From positions 62,001-126,000 of the forward strand of contig JAQFVV010006721.1 of NCBI GenBank assembly GCA_028023455.1: DNA of 64,000 nt, in the 5' to 3' direction. The notes under the pieces are model-generated. The model had not been told where the DNA came from and did not search any database. It saw only the letters and a program-made list of their open reading frames with translations. The position numbers were made by a program, and so were the translations under genes. Positions 62,301 to 64,000 of the stretch are shown here, in pieces. The stretch is from Epiperipatus broadwayi. Taxonomy: Eukaryota; Onychophora; Udeonychophora; Euonychophora; Peripatidae. Position 1 is the stretch's first letter; the number at the start of each line of letters is the position of its first letter.

Positions 62301-63591
62301 TATTAAATTTCAGAATGAATTTTTTTTATCTATTTATAGGTTTACCTTTTAAACTTTTATGTACAAATTTTAAAATAATATTATTTAATATATTCTGAAA
62401 TTAAAGCAATTATCTTTATGTAATAAAATATTCATAATATAGAACTAACTTATATAGAAATTATTTTATAGAATCTTGCCTACTTTTAACTTTCTATAAT
62501 ATTAACTGTTTTATTTAAACCATTAATGTCTAAAGAACTAACTTTAAGTTAAAGGTAGTGTCTAAATATAATTTATATAATTTTCTGTCAACTAAACATT
62601 ATATTCCACATTATTATTAATCTAATTTATTTTTATATGTGTTGGTACATAGAAGTATATTAAATTTATGTTTCATATGATTTTCAACTACATCATTACT
62701 ACAAATTTGTAACTTTTTCCCACAATTTTCAAATATTAAATATGAAAATTTATTACTATTACTTGTATTTTTCTCCTTTTTCTTAAATGAAGTGTTTCAT
62801 TTGTTAATAAATTTGTTGTTTTATTTTATCTTTTTAGCCAAAGAAAAAAAATGTGCCTGGTCCTTCTACTAAAGTAATTAGTCGAACTCATCATCCAAAA
62901 TTACGTAGCCAGATTTTTAGCAAAACTCCTTGTCTTCCTCCAGTAAGAAATCAAGATAGTCTATTTTCAGCAAACATAGATACAAATGAATCTTCTAGTA
63001 GTAATAGTAAACTAGAAGCTTCTGTGGAATTAGAATCCAAATCTGACTCTTCTAATTCATCAGAAGAACTCAGAAACGCTTGTGCATCAACTAGTCATTC
63101 ACCGTCTGATAGCAGTTGTTTTTCTTTTCCACAAATTCCAATTTTAAAACACCCTCAAACTAAATTGGAAAGTTTAGGATTACATCCTCATTTGCAACAA
63201 TCATTAGCACGGTTAGAATGTGGAGGTGGTAGTATTGCTTTAAATAATTTCAGGCCTGTTATATCATCAAGAGTTTCAGGCTTAGAACCTCATCACCACC
63301 ACCATCATTCTTCAGAACCACTGCAAAATTTTAGGAATAATTTGCATTCTGTAAGTCCAAAAAATACAAATCTTGATAGAAGGAAAGATACCAAAACTTC
63401 TGTAGAGGCAAAATCAAACATTAGGCATCAAGAGTGGCGGACTAGTAGTAATTCTGAATGTTCTGGAACAACAGATATGATATACACTCCACATGTTATT
63501 AAAAATTTACCTTTAGAAAGATTTGTCTCTAAAGAAACATGGAAATTAAGTCCTTTGCTTCATTCGTCTGGAACTAGAGAAAACTTAGCAG
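11274..63591 (+). CDS. ZFAND4: ZFAND4 orthologue: ubiquitin-like / AN1 zinc-finger protein, six exons, C terminus outside window
   Basis: Joined exons 11274-11379, 38403-38546, 41239-41293, 48991-49125, 59145-59286 and 62838-63591 keep one open frame of about 445 codons across five GT-AG introns (27.0, 2.7, 7.7, 10.0 and 3.6 kb). Residues 2-76 form a ubiquitin-like domain ending in LVLAMRGG, as in ubiquitin's LRLRGG. The linker that follows ([21 protein letters not shown], then a [20 protein letters not shown] block at about 119-138) is the hallmark of vertebrate and invertebrate ZFAND4. From about residue 195 the chain is Ser-rich and disordered, with a run of six His. The family's C-terminal AN1 zinc finger must lie in exons to the right. 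The start is the first of two adjacent ATGs, just after a splice acceptor. The family's role is poorly known; links to ubiquitin binding are inferred from the domains. All introns are filled with transposons, yet the exons are intact. Confidence 0.88.
11380..12977. other. Start of ZFAND4 intron 1: AT-rich, with a G-quadruplex-like tract
   Basis: No gene or element recognised. At 12548-12570 a G-rich run on the + strand has four tracts of three or more G separated by single T (seven G, five G, three G, then two pairs), flanked by a long T run. This could fold as a G-quadruplex in DNA or pre-mRNA. Overlapping open frames across it on both strands (12346-12667) are composition artefacts. Confidence 0.55.
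12978..15580 (+). mobile_element. RTE-type LINE, old copy
   Basis: Matches, through many substitutions, indels and stops, the better copies at 34993-37522 and 53735-56505. The 5' part (12979-13200) is still open and reads into the start of the endonuclease ([20 protein letters not shown], then QDIVGLSEV). Further on, degraded parallels to the endonuclease, linker, RT and the C-terminal Trp/Arg-rich tail can be followed to 15580, where the copy ends with a degraded AATGGTAATGATAATA run corresponding to the (GAT)n tail. It reaches further 5' than the other copies. Located in ZFAND4 intron 1, same strand. Confidence 0.8.
15581..15949. other. AT-rich intron sequence
   Basis: Nothing recognised. 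Confidence 0.5.
15950..16270 (+). mobile_element. 5' fragment of an RTE-type LINE
   Basis: Parallels 12990-13390 of the larger copy: ACAACTGCAG...TTCAAATGAAGGAAGATTG there corresponds to an AATTGTATGAATTGAAAGAACTATCTAA block here, followed by the GGATATTGTTAG and GAAGTTAGAAGAAGGGT segments. It breaks off at about 16270. A 5' piece without its 3' half cannot come from simple 5' truncation, so it is a remnant of a larger or rearranged copy. Confidence 0.6.
16271..19519. other. AT-rich intron 1 sequence
   Basis: Long A and T runs, no recognised gene. 18580-18660 holds a short patch of higher complexity (CACCTCTGAGGAGTGCCAGA and a run of eight G at 18629) that may be the end of an unidentified repeat. 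At about 19017-19035 AAAAGTTCCCAAACTTTTTT resembles the terminal sequence of many hAT elements and may be one end of the element whose transposase relic follows. Confidence 0.5.
19520..21258 (-). pseudogene. hAT transposase relic (ZBED5/SCAND3-like, with BED finger)
   Basis: Pieces on the - strand follow the family in order. The ATG at 21258 leads into a Lys-rich start and a BED-like finger ([10 protein letters not shown]...PMCLICESL). Next, after frame breaks, comes the [11 protein letters not shown] / [13 protein letters not shown] region at about 20950-20800. The RNase H-like core follows (20755-20345; [14 protein letters not shown], then TNGVPAM, then HCVIHRQ), and the C-terminal hAT dimerisation region (19731-19540) ends in [12 protein letters not shown]. 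Where relatives have LDEST, this copy has LNEST, so the first catalytic Asp is lost. Several frameshifts and stops make it inactive. Termini were not securely found. Confidence 0.8.
21259..22634. other. AT-rich intron 1 sequence
   Basis: No gene recognised. The part next to 21258 may be the 5' untranslated flank of the hAT element. A short direct repeat, AATAATAGTGTAATAATTACTTAGGATCTTGAA-like, occurs twice at about 21400-21470. Confidence 0.45.
22635..23400. repeat. Direct repeat, left copy (LTR-like flank of a LINE relic)
   Basis: Aligns with 25075-25715 over roughly 0.65-0.75 kb. Shared blocks include CACTATAATCTCAC, CTACTTACATTCAACCAA, TCATTAAAATTGTTT.AAGGGTGTGT and TTTCATAAAAAG. The copies have diverged by numerous substitutions and indels. 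Confidence 0.7.
23401..24750 (+). mobile_element. Non-LTR retrotransposon relic (RT end plus C-terminal zinc knuckle)
   Basis: Heavily broken + strand frames resemble the C-terminal half of a LINE of the R1/I/Jockey type, not the RTE copies elsewhere in the window. Around 23700-23760 there is a late-RT-like segment ([14 protein letters not shown]). At about 24465-24525 a [17 protein letters not shown] segment matches the zinc knuckle found after the RT in such elements. C-rich codon use on the + strand differs from the surrounding AT noise. No intact frame remains. Confidence 0.6.
25075..25715. repeat. Direct repeat, right copy
   Basis: Partner of 22635-23400. It begins near the CCCCCCACCCCACTATAATC block and ends near the block TTTAAATTTACG. 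Together the two copies bracket the LINE relic at a spacing of about 2.4 kb. Confidence 0.7.
25716..27160. other. Intron 1 sequence, mostly AT-rich; unassigned complex patch at 26640-26960
   Basis: 25716-26640 shows nothing recognisable. 26640-26960 has balanced composition (ACCGGACCCCTACAACCC, a run of nine C at 26770, TAGTTATGCCAGACGTAGCT) and a 60-codon open frame, with a partial internal inverted relation (CCTGATGAGCATG... versus ...CTGCTCATCAGAGG). It is probably a fragment of a repeat family that I cannot name. Confidence 0.4.
27161..27715. repeat. Tandem array, about 131-bp unit, 4.2 copies
   Basis: The unit start TAATAATGAAGA recurs at 27161, 27288, 27420, 27552 and 27683. Each full unit carries TTCAGAGTTCCACTTAA, GTAGTATTTTAGATAGTAGT, CATGTAATGTGGTTTA and GAAGATATCCTTTACAGA. 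Copies are nearly identical, so the expansion is young compared with the elements around it. Confidence 0.88.
27716..29489. other. AT-rich intron sequence with a loose degenerate repeat
   Basis: Between about 27900 and 28270 a motif with AAACGTATTTTCATATAGCTA, CATAATTTTAG and TTTATAAACACATAA-like parts appears about three times in diverged form. At 28515-28600 CTCTTTGAAAAA occurs four times. Otherwise nothing was recognised. Confidence 0.5.
29490..30200 (+). mobile_element. LINE endonuclease relic, second RTE-like family
   Basis: Broken + strand frames give the AP-endonuclease signature of a LINE family distinct from the RTE copies elsewhere. A GRSVNERV segment is followed by an NERLMILKL-like segment, then [11 protein letters not shown] at about 29750-29785 with the catalytic Asp and Asn, and then [17 protein letters not shown]. 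After about 30200 the match fades. It may belong to the same family as the RT fragment at 59930-61530, which retains the other half of such an element. Confidence 0.65.
30201..30687. other. AT-rich intron sequence
   Basis: Nothing firm. It may contain the faded remainder of the LINE to its left. Confidence 0.4.
30696..31857. mobile_element. Non-autonomous TIR DNA transposon with 8-bp TSD (element 1)
   Basis: Terminal inverted repeats of at least 55 bp start GGTTGTCGTCGATGAG at 30696 and end as the reverse complement at 31857. The 8-bp direct repeat CAATTTTT flanks both ends (30688-30695 and 31858-31865). The interior (1.16 kb) has no transposase frame, only AT-rich sequence. About 52 bp inside the left end lies the block ACACATAAAAATGCCGTTTC, shared with the element at 51240-52933. 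TIRs starting with GG and 8-bp TSDs fit Mutator/Merlin/P-like groups better than Tc1 or piggyBac, but the superfamily is not proven. Confidence 0.82.
31866..33826. other. AT-rich intron sequence with a decayed copy of the foldback MITE
   Basis: 31905-31980 (GGTACTAG, then CTATCCAGTGCTTGCCCATCC, then AATATCTTCAG) and 32155-32215 (GAAACCGGTCTGGGG, then GAGTTTGTTTTGC) resemble the two arms of the MITE at 53105-53475, but with large gaps. The rest is AT-rich without recognised features. Confidence 0.4.
33827..33890. mobile_element. Short deletion derivative of the foldback MITE
   Basis: Begins GCAAAACTCTCCATACAGTA and runs through the CAGTGCAAGCTAGAGTAATCAATG block of the full copies, then jumps to the far terminus GAGTTTTGCC. 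Nearly the whole interior is missing. The sequence after it (GTGATGTTTAGTG at about 33930) also follows the copy at 53105-53475, so the family's conserved part extends about 50 bp beyond the hairpin. Confidence 0.7.
33940..34430 (+). mobile_element. 3' fragment of an RTE-type LINE
   Basis: 5'-truncated copy covering the C-terminal part of the ORF, including GSETW-like and [15 protein letters not shown] motifs (open at 34011-34235 apart from a stop). It ends with GATAATGGTTGAAAATGATGATG at 34400-34424, the family's (GAT)n-type 3' end. The junction with the deleted MITE to its left suggests insertion into or next to that MITE. Confidence 0.82.
34431..34979. other. AT-rich intron sequence
   Basis: TAATCAATAAGAAATTAAAT occurs at 34850 and again at 34941, a 92-bp direct repeat. 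Nothing else was recognised. Confidence 0.5.
34993..37522 (+). mobile_element. RTE-type LINE copy, 5'-truncated, with probable 13-bp TSD
   Basis: Closely matches the copy at 53735-56505. It carries the endonuclease, RT ([10 protein letters not shown], then [10 protein letters not shown], then VRQGDSIS, then DFADDVVVF) and the C-terminal [14 protein letters not shown] region, spread over several frames (35388-35852, 36237-36707, 36827-37039, 37175-37507) because of frameshifts, small deletions and stops. A run of about 20 T at 35319-35338 replaces a short coding stretch. The copy ends in GGTTGATGATGATGATGATGA. CTTATTCGTATAA (34980-34992) and CTTATTCATACAA (37523-37535) match at 11 of 13 positions, which is a credible target-site duplication. 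Same strand as ZFAND4, in intron 1. Confidence 0.87.
37536..38402. other. End of ZFAND4 intron 1
   Basis: AT-rich sequence without recognised features. It ends with a T-rich tract and the acceptor AG at 38401-38402. Confidence 0.6.
38403..38546 (+). CDS. ZFAND4: ZFAND4 coding exon 2
   Basis: Completes the ubiquitin-like domain ([17 protein letters not shown], then [19 protein letters not shown]) and starts the ZFAND4 linker. Acceptor AG at 38401; donor GTAAGT at 38547. Enters and leaves in phase 1. The conserved Ile-Gln-rich strand and the LVLAMRGG end show it is a ubiquitin fold. Confidence 0.92.
38978..41042 (-). mobile_element. Pogo/Tigger (Tc1-mariner superfamily) element with TIRs and TA target site
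   Basis: Left end CAGGCAGTCCCCTAGTTAC and the reverse complement of the right end, CAGGAAGTCCCCTAGTTAC, form the terminal inverted repeats, flanked on both sides by TA (38976-38977 and 41043-41044). The 2.07-kb interior carries a broken pogo-type transposase on the - strand. Insertion is in ZFAND4 intron 2, opposite to the gene. Confidence 0.93.
39250..40666 (-). pseudogene. Tigger/JERKY-like pogo transposase, inactivated
   Basis: The start is the ATG at 40666. The first frame has a Lys-rich N terminus and a psq/CENP-B-type helix-turn-helix ([20 protein letters not shown]). An in-frame stop at about 40334 interrupts it, and the same frame continues through the second DNA-binding region (40306-40097; [18 protein letters not shown]). 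A frameshift near 40130 leads to the DDE/D core. The region of the first Asp ([12 protein letters not shown]) lies right after another stop, the second is in [11 protein letters not shown] and the third in [14 protein letters not shown] further frameshift near 39520 precedes the C-terminal segment (39534-39250). All three catalytic Asp remain, so the copy lost function through two stops and two frameshifts. Confidence 0.9.
41239..41293 (+). CDS. ZFAND4: ZFAND4 coding exon 3 (microexon, 55 bp)
   Basis: Codes [19 protein letters not shown] with its neighbours, a segment conserved in ZFAND4. Acceptor AAAAATAG at 41231-41238; donor GTAAGT at 41294. Enters in phase 1, leaves in phase 2. Confidence 0.9.
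41663..41681 (+). promoter_or_regulatory. CTCF-like GC-rich motif, left tip of the palindrome
   Basis: CCGCCGCCAGAGGGCGCGG stands out in AT-rich DNA and fits the CCASYAGRKGGCRS-type core of the CTCF motif known in bilaterians. Binding is inference. Confidence 0.35.
45327..45345 (-). promoter_or_regulatory. CTCF-like GC-rich motif, right tip of the palindrome
   Basis: Inverted copy of 41663-41681. The two motifs face each other (convergent). Binding is inference. Confidence 0.35.
45377..48990. other. Rest of ZFAND4 intron 3
   Basis: AT-rich, with long A/T runs and a few C runs (46950-46961). Open frames here are composition noise. The 3' end has a T-rich tract and acceptor AAAG at 48987-48990. 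Confidence 0.5.
48991..49125 (+). CDS. ZFAND4: ZFAND4 coding exon 4
   Basis: Codes [20 protein letters not shown] and on through [20 protein letters not shown], the most conserved block after the ubiquitin fold. Acceptor at 48990; donor GTATTA at 49126. Enters and leaves in phase 2. Confidence 0.92.
49126..51231. other. ZFAND4 intron 4, first part
   Basis: Mostly AT-rich. Two patches have ordinary complexity: 49200-49400 (CACTGGAGCCAAGTATCATG, CTGCTGCGTCACCTAGCTGT), and 49780-50010, where GATTGGCTG, TATAAGCG and TCTCTCAGTTT lie in the order of an inverted CCAAT box, TATA box and initiator. The latter could be a solo LTR or a cryptic promoter, but no repeat partner was found in the window. 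Confidence 0.4.
51240..52933. mobile_element. Non-autonomous TIR DNA transposon with 8-bp TSD (element 2)
   Basis: TIRs start GGTAAAAGCCTGAAATCCGG and mirror at 52933. CTTTTTTT flanks both ends (51232-51239 and 52934-52941). The block ACACATAAAAATGCCGTTTC at 51294-51313 lies about 54 bp from the left end, as in the element at 30696-31857, and GGCCGCT-containing sequence follows in both, so the two elements are relatives with different terminal sequences. The 1.69-kb interior is A-rich with many homopolymers and no transposase. The superfamily is uncertain (Mutator, Merlin or P-like by TSD length). Confidence 0.82.
52942..53104. other. AT-rich intron sequence
   Basis: Nothing recognised. Confidence 0.4.
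53221..53245 (-). ncRNA. Hammerhead-ribozyme-like core (MITE left arm)
   Basis: The - strand reads CTGATGA, then AAAC-CACAA-GTTA, then GAAAC: the two conserved hammerhead boxes around a small hairpin at the right spacing. See the copy at 58040-58112 for the outer stems; here the outer stem III is not conserved. Confidence 0.35.
53334..53358 (+). ncRNA. Hammerhead-ribozyme-like core (MITE right arm)
   Basis: The + strand reads CTGATGA, then GAGC-CACAA-GCTA, then GAAAC. The inner hairpin differs from the left arm at paired positions, keeping the pairing. Confidence 0.35.
53476..53734. other. AT-rich spacer between MITE and LINE
   Basis: Contains a run of ten G at 53621-53630 and a T run next to the LINE end. 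Nothing else. Confidence 0.5.
53735..56505 (-). mobile_element. RTE-type LINE, best-preserved copy
   Basis: The - strand copy spans 2.77 kb, is 5'-truncated at about 56505 and ends on the left with a (CAT)n run, that is (GAT)n read along the element. Most of the ORF is open. Sequence upstream of 56333 on the same strand continues the endonuclease ([10 protein letters not shown], then [10 protein letters not shown]), but a 2-base loss near 56313 compared with the copy at 35020 breaks the frame. It lies antisense in ZFAND4 intron 4. Confidence 0.9.
53826..56333 (-). CDS. RTE LINE endonuclease-reverse transcriptase ORF (835 codons, partial)
   Basis: One long frame carries most of an RTE-type pol. 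Residues 1-180 are the AP-like endonuclease, missing its N terminus, with [10 protein letters not shown] at 61-70 and the catalytic SDHRLV at 154-159. The RT fingers start near 380 with GKAPGNDGI and [10 protein letters not shown] (441-450). The palm has [10 protein letters not shown] (509-518), VRQGDSISP (567-575) and the catalytic [10 protein letters not shown] (606-615). A C-terminal Trp/Arg-rich region follows, with [18 protein letters not shown] near 785. The apparent start codon at 56333 is only where the frame opens after a 2-base deletion; the true protein began further upstream. RTE proteins make their own target-primed copies. All core residues are present, but the copy is truncated and frameshifted. 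It is the youngest-looking LINE in the window. Confidence 0.9.
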   Translation of the reverse strand: MWRLMVYRTVARLVIQLNSRYQMQIIQVYAPTSSHSDEVVEDFYMDVQKAFDQSKQHFKIVMGDFNARIGRQMKDEIAVGNFGYGNRNERGHRLVEFAEKEKLYIMNSFFEKNVKRKWTWKHPNEGTAELDYILTNRKYIFQDCNVLNKFNTGSDHRLVRCKLHVNVKLERQKLLRKTIFTIDIPNLQKHSNEFKLELTNRFQVLGDFEHDSDLNEINMKITDTLLKTATNIAGRKKQQWTNKISTETREFMKKRRNMKIYKNDVLKRIEYLEFCKMVRKRVENDIRKYNCEIARKAAEENKSLKNVKQHFGIGRKFISAIRKKDGIITKKRDDIMKLVEDFYQELYSNKEQVPPISITSSELPRILNEEVRHAIKCMKKGKAPGNDGIIIDILKEAGEEIETILAKLYTKCLNDKDVPEDWKNAVIILIFKKGDKENIRNYRPISLLSVLYKIFTKIITTRLQRTLDFHQPREQAGFKSGFSTIDHIQVLREVIERTNEYELSLCFGFVDYEKAFDSIHISSVIKALDHQGIDPGYCHILKNIYKNATATIRLHNDTGKINIEKGVRQGDSISPKLFTAVLQEVFCGLKWETKGVKVNGEYLSHLDFADDVVVFENNASELQEMLQELADESRKVGLKINVKKTKVMFNRFAQNMKIKIDYEELEEVNSYKYLGQIINTDGNIMEEINHRIKLGWSAFGRNNLILKGNMPMCLKRMVFNKCVLSVLTYGSETWTLNRRAIQRLQTTQRSMERCMLGVTRRDRKRNVWVRQQTGVTDLIEKIKRLKWSWAGHIARRDDNRWTIEILNWIPRDCKRPRKRPHVRWMDEIRKCAGVL
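56506..56929. other. AT-rich intron sequence
   Basis: Nothing recognised. Confidence 0.4.
56930..57665. mobile_element. Second foldback element (0.73 kb), diverged arms
   Basis: The left arm (56936-about 57250) and right arm (about 57320-57664) are inverted repeats. Matching blocks include AGTAGTCATATTCATA, TTCATTTAAATGAGCC, TTTTTGGCAATATGCCATGC, GAGCAGACAATG and CATGCTCAAAGAA. Arms differ by many substitutions and small indels, so it is older than the palindrome at 41632-45376. No coding sequence and no similarity to the other foldbacks. Confidence 0.78.
57666..57921. other. AT-rich intron sequence
   Basis: Nothing recognised. Confidence 0.4.
57922..58166. mobile_element. Foldback MITE, copy with shortened right arm
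   Basis: Outer ends AAACAAAGGCAAAACTCCCC and TAAACAAAGGCTAAAACTCC (read inward from the right) are inverted repeats, so this copy shows that the termini extend beyond GGC. The left arm is complete; the right arm keeps only its outer 50 bp. Same family as 53105-53475. Confidence 0.82.
58040..58112 (-). ncRNA. Candidate type-III hammerhead ribozyme in the MITE
   Basis: Read on the - strand: CCTAG-A-TC, the putative cleavage site after C (58104), TAGG starting stem I, a 24-nt loop, CCTCA closing stem I, CTGATGA, the hairpin TGGC-CACAA-GCCA, GAAA, and CTAGT closing stem III. Boxes and spacing fit the hammerhead; stem III has a bulged A and stem I a bulged C. The three copies keep stem II paired by compensatory changes. 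Activity is unproven. Confidence 0.4.
58167..59144. other. End of ZFAND4 intron 4
   Basis: Very AT-rich, nothing recognised. Acceptor TTTTCTAG ends at 59144. Confidence 0.5.
59145..59286 (+). CDS. ZFAND4: ZFAND4 coding exon 5
   Basis: Codes [20 protein letters not shown] followed by [18 protein letters not shown], an acidic stretch and a short helix conserved in the family. Acceptor at 59144; donor GTGAAA at 59287 (weaker than the others). Leaves in phase 0. Confidence 0.9.
59538..59625 (+). mobile_element. tRNA-derived SINE head
   Basis: A tRNA-like sequence with an A box (TGTGGTTAGCATAGCCG) and a B box (CCGGGTTCGCTTCCTGGT), and acceptor-like ends CGCTGGCC/GGTCAACG that pair with a mismatch, followed by an A-rich tail. 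The cloverleaf is imperfect, so this is a SINE head rather than a tRNA gene. Confidence 0.75.
59626..59929. other. AT-rich intron 5 sequence
   Basis: Nothing recognised. Confidence 0.4.
59930..61530 (+). mobile_element. LINE reverse-transcriptase relic, second RTE-like family
   Basis: Broken + strand frames cover the RT and C terminus of a LINE different from the main RTE family. A segment like [16 protein letters not shown] at about 60050 is followed by the palm region at 60380-60630 ([15 protein letters not shown], then [14 protein letters not shown], where family members have V-L-A-P-T-L-F-S), then FNLNRLK-like sequence at 60690 and a [13 protein letters not shown]-like tail at about 61280-61320. 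Many stops. No intact catalytic box was located because that region is frameshifted. Confidence 0.7.
61765..62345. repeat. Tandem duplication, period about 382 bp
   Basis: TTTTCAATCTAAGTACTTTT at 61817 and TTTTCAGTCAAAGTACTTTT at 62199, followed by AGAATGAATTTTTTT-type blocks in both, mark two diverged tandem copies. The first copy includes the motif at 62092-62130. Confidence 0.6.
62092..62130 (-). other. CTGATGA...GAAAC motif, hammerhead-like but incomplete
   Basis: The - strand reads AGCTCTGATGATGACTGAGG and then GACAGTCGAAACTG: the two hammerhead boxes around a GACTG/CAGTC hairpin with one extra T. Outer stems that would complete a ribozyme were not found. Confidence 0.25.
62346..62837. 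other. End of ZFAND4 intron 5
   Basis: AT-rich. Acceptor TTTTTAG ends at 62837. Confidence 0.5.
62838..63591 (+). CDS. ZFAND4: ZFAND4 coding exon 6 (large Ser/His-rich exon)
   Basis: Open from the acceptor, starting [16 protein letters not shown], with the conserved [10 protein letters not shown]-type motif. A long low-complexity, probably disordered region follows, rich in Ser, Asn and Pro, with six consecutive His at about 63292-63309. The frame stays open to 63710, but the last 40 codons (after GTRENLAG) read like AT-rich intron with hydrophobic noise. The likely donor is therefore GTACAA at 63592; GTAAGT at 63646 is a stronger consensus and would add 18 codons. Both leave in phase 1. Confidence 0.85.
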
Positions 63592-63839
63592 GTACAATTT
63601 CTATTTTTAAATTTAAAAAATTGTATGCAGTATGTTATGCAAAATGTAAGTATGTGTATATGTGTGTCTATATACGTATATTGTTAATATTGCTGTGCTT
63701 AGCCTACTGACAGGTGAACTAAACTAAGAATAATAAGTAATATTAAAGAATATTTTTAGTAGCCTTATAAAATAAAGAGGTGTTGATTCATCAAAGGTAT
63801 ACTAATAGTTTTTTTGTCTCTCTTACTATAAATTCATAA
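63592..63839. other. Probable start of ZFAND4 intron 6
   Basis: AT-rich, with TG repeats near 63650-63675. Nothing else was seen. Confidence 0.4.
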
Positions 63840-64000
63840 CTATTGGAAGAAATAGTGGAGTGGAATTCATTGGAAAAACATTATGGAAATTGATGGTTGT
63901 AATGAAGAAGTAAATGATTTTTTTTATAGATGTGCAAAATGTTTTTGATCACATTAAACAATATTTTTAAATTCTAATGGGAGATTTTAATGCTAGAATT
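63840..64000 (+). mobile_element. RTE LINE copy entering from the left edge of the element, cut by the window
   Basis: Parallels 34995-35195 of the intron 1 copy: ATTATGGAAATTGATGGT, then ATTTTTTTTATAGATGTGCA, then GGGAGATTTTAATGCTAGAA, the GDFNAR endonuclease motif. It contains an internal gap and at least one stop. It continues beyond 64000. Confidence 0.75.

Noticed and set aside
63592-63710. C-terminal extension of the ZFAND4 exon 6 frame to the stop at 63710
   Set aside because: After the donor candidates the translation becomes hydrophobic AT noise and the family needs a downstream AN1 finger, so the stop is probably intronic.

Overview
The window looks like nuclear DNA of an animal, most likely an arthropod. 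It is very AT-rich, has spliced genes with GT-AG introns of up to 27 kb, and carries a repeat load of RTE-type LINEs, a Ty3/gypsy element, pogo/Tigger and hAT transposons, foldback/MITE elements and a tRNA-derived SINE. The species cannot be named from the sequence. There are no bacterial-style operons, CRISPR arrays or rRNA genes.

One cellular gene is present. It is on the + strand from 11274 to beyond the right edge and is the orthologue of ZFAND4 (ubiquitin-like plus AN1 zinc-finger protein, also called ANUBL1). Six coding exons can be joined in frame: 11274-11379, 38403-38546, 41239-41293, 48991-49125, 59145-59286 and 62838-about 63591. They give about 445 residues: an N-terminal ubiquitin-like fold, the conserved linker that follows it, and a long Ser/His-rich middle region. 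The AN1 zinc finger expected at the C terminus would lie to the right of the window.

Layout: 1-1722 is a higher-order satellite, followed by an unassigned segment of higher GC (1724-2310) and a small tandem array of hairpins (2315-2456). 4884-9867 is an old Ty3/gypsy element on the - strand with both LTRs. 10880-11273 is the probable promoter and 5' UTR of ZFAND4. Intron 1 (27 kb) holds RTE LINE copies (12978-15580, 15950-16270, 33940-34430, 34993-37522), a BED-finger hAT transposase relic (19520-21258), a LINE relic between two long direct repeats (22635-25715), a 131-bp tandem array (27161-27715), a second LINE family (29490-30200) and a TIR element with an 8-bp TSD (30696-31857). Intron 2 holds a complete but decayed pogo/Tigger element (38978-41042). 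Intron 3 holds a 3.7-kb near-perfect palindrome (41632-45376). Intron 4 holds a second TIR element related to the one in intron 1 (51240-52933), two copies of a foldback MITE with a hammerhead-like core (53105-53475, 57922-58166), the best-preserved RTE copy (53735-56505) and another foldback (56930-57665). Intron 5 holds a SINE, a second-family LINE and a tandem duplication.

The most interesting signals are: (a) the MITE family whose arms carry a hammerhead-ribozyme-like core with compensatory stem changes between copies; (b) the giant palindrome, which would be transcribed in the ZFAND4 pre-mRNA as a dsRNA hairpin and has CTCF-like GC-rich motifs at both tips; (c) a previously unnamed (to me) pair of TIR elements with 8-bp TSDs and a shared subterminal block; and (d) RTE LINEs ending in (GAT)n tails.
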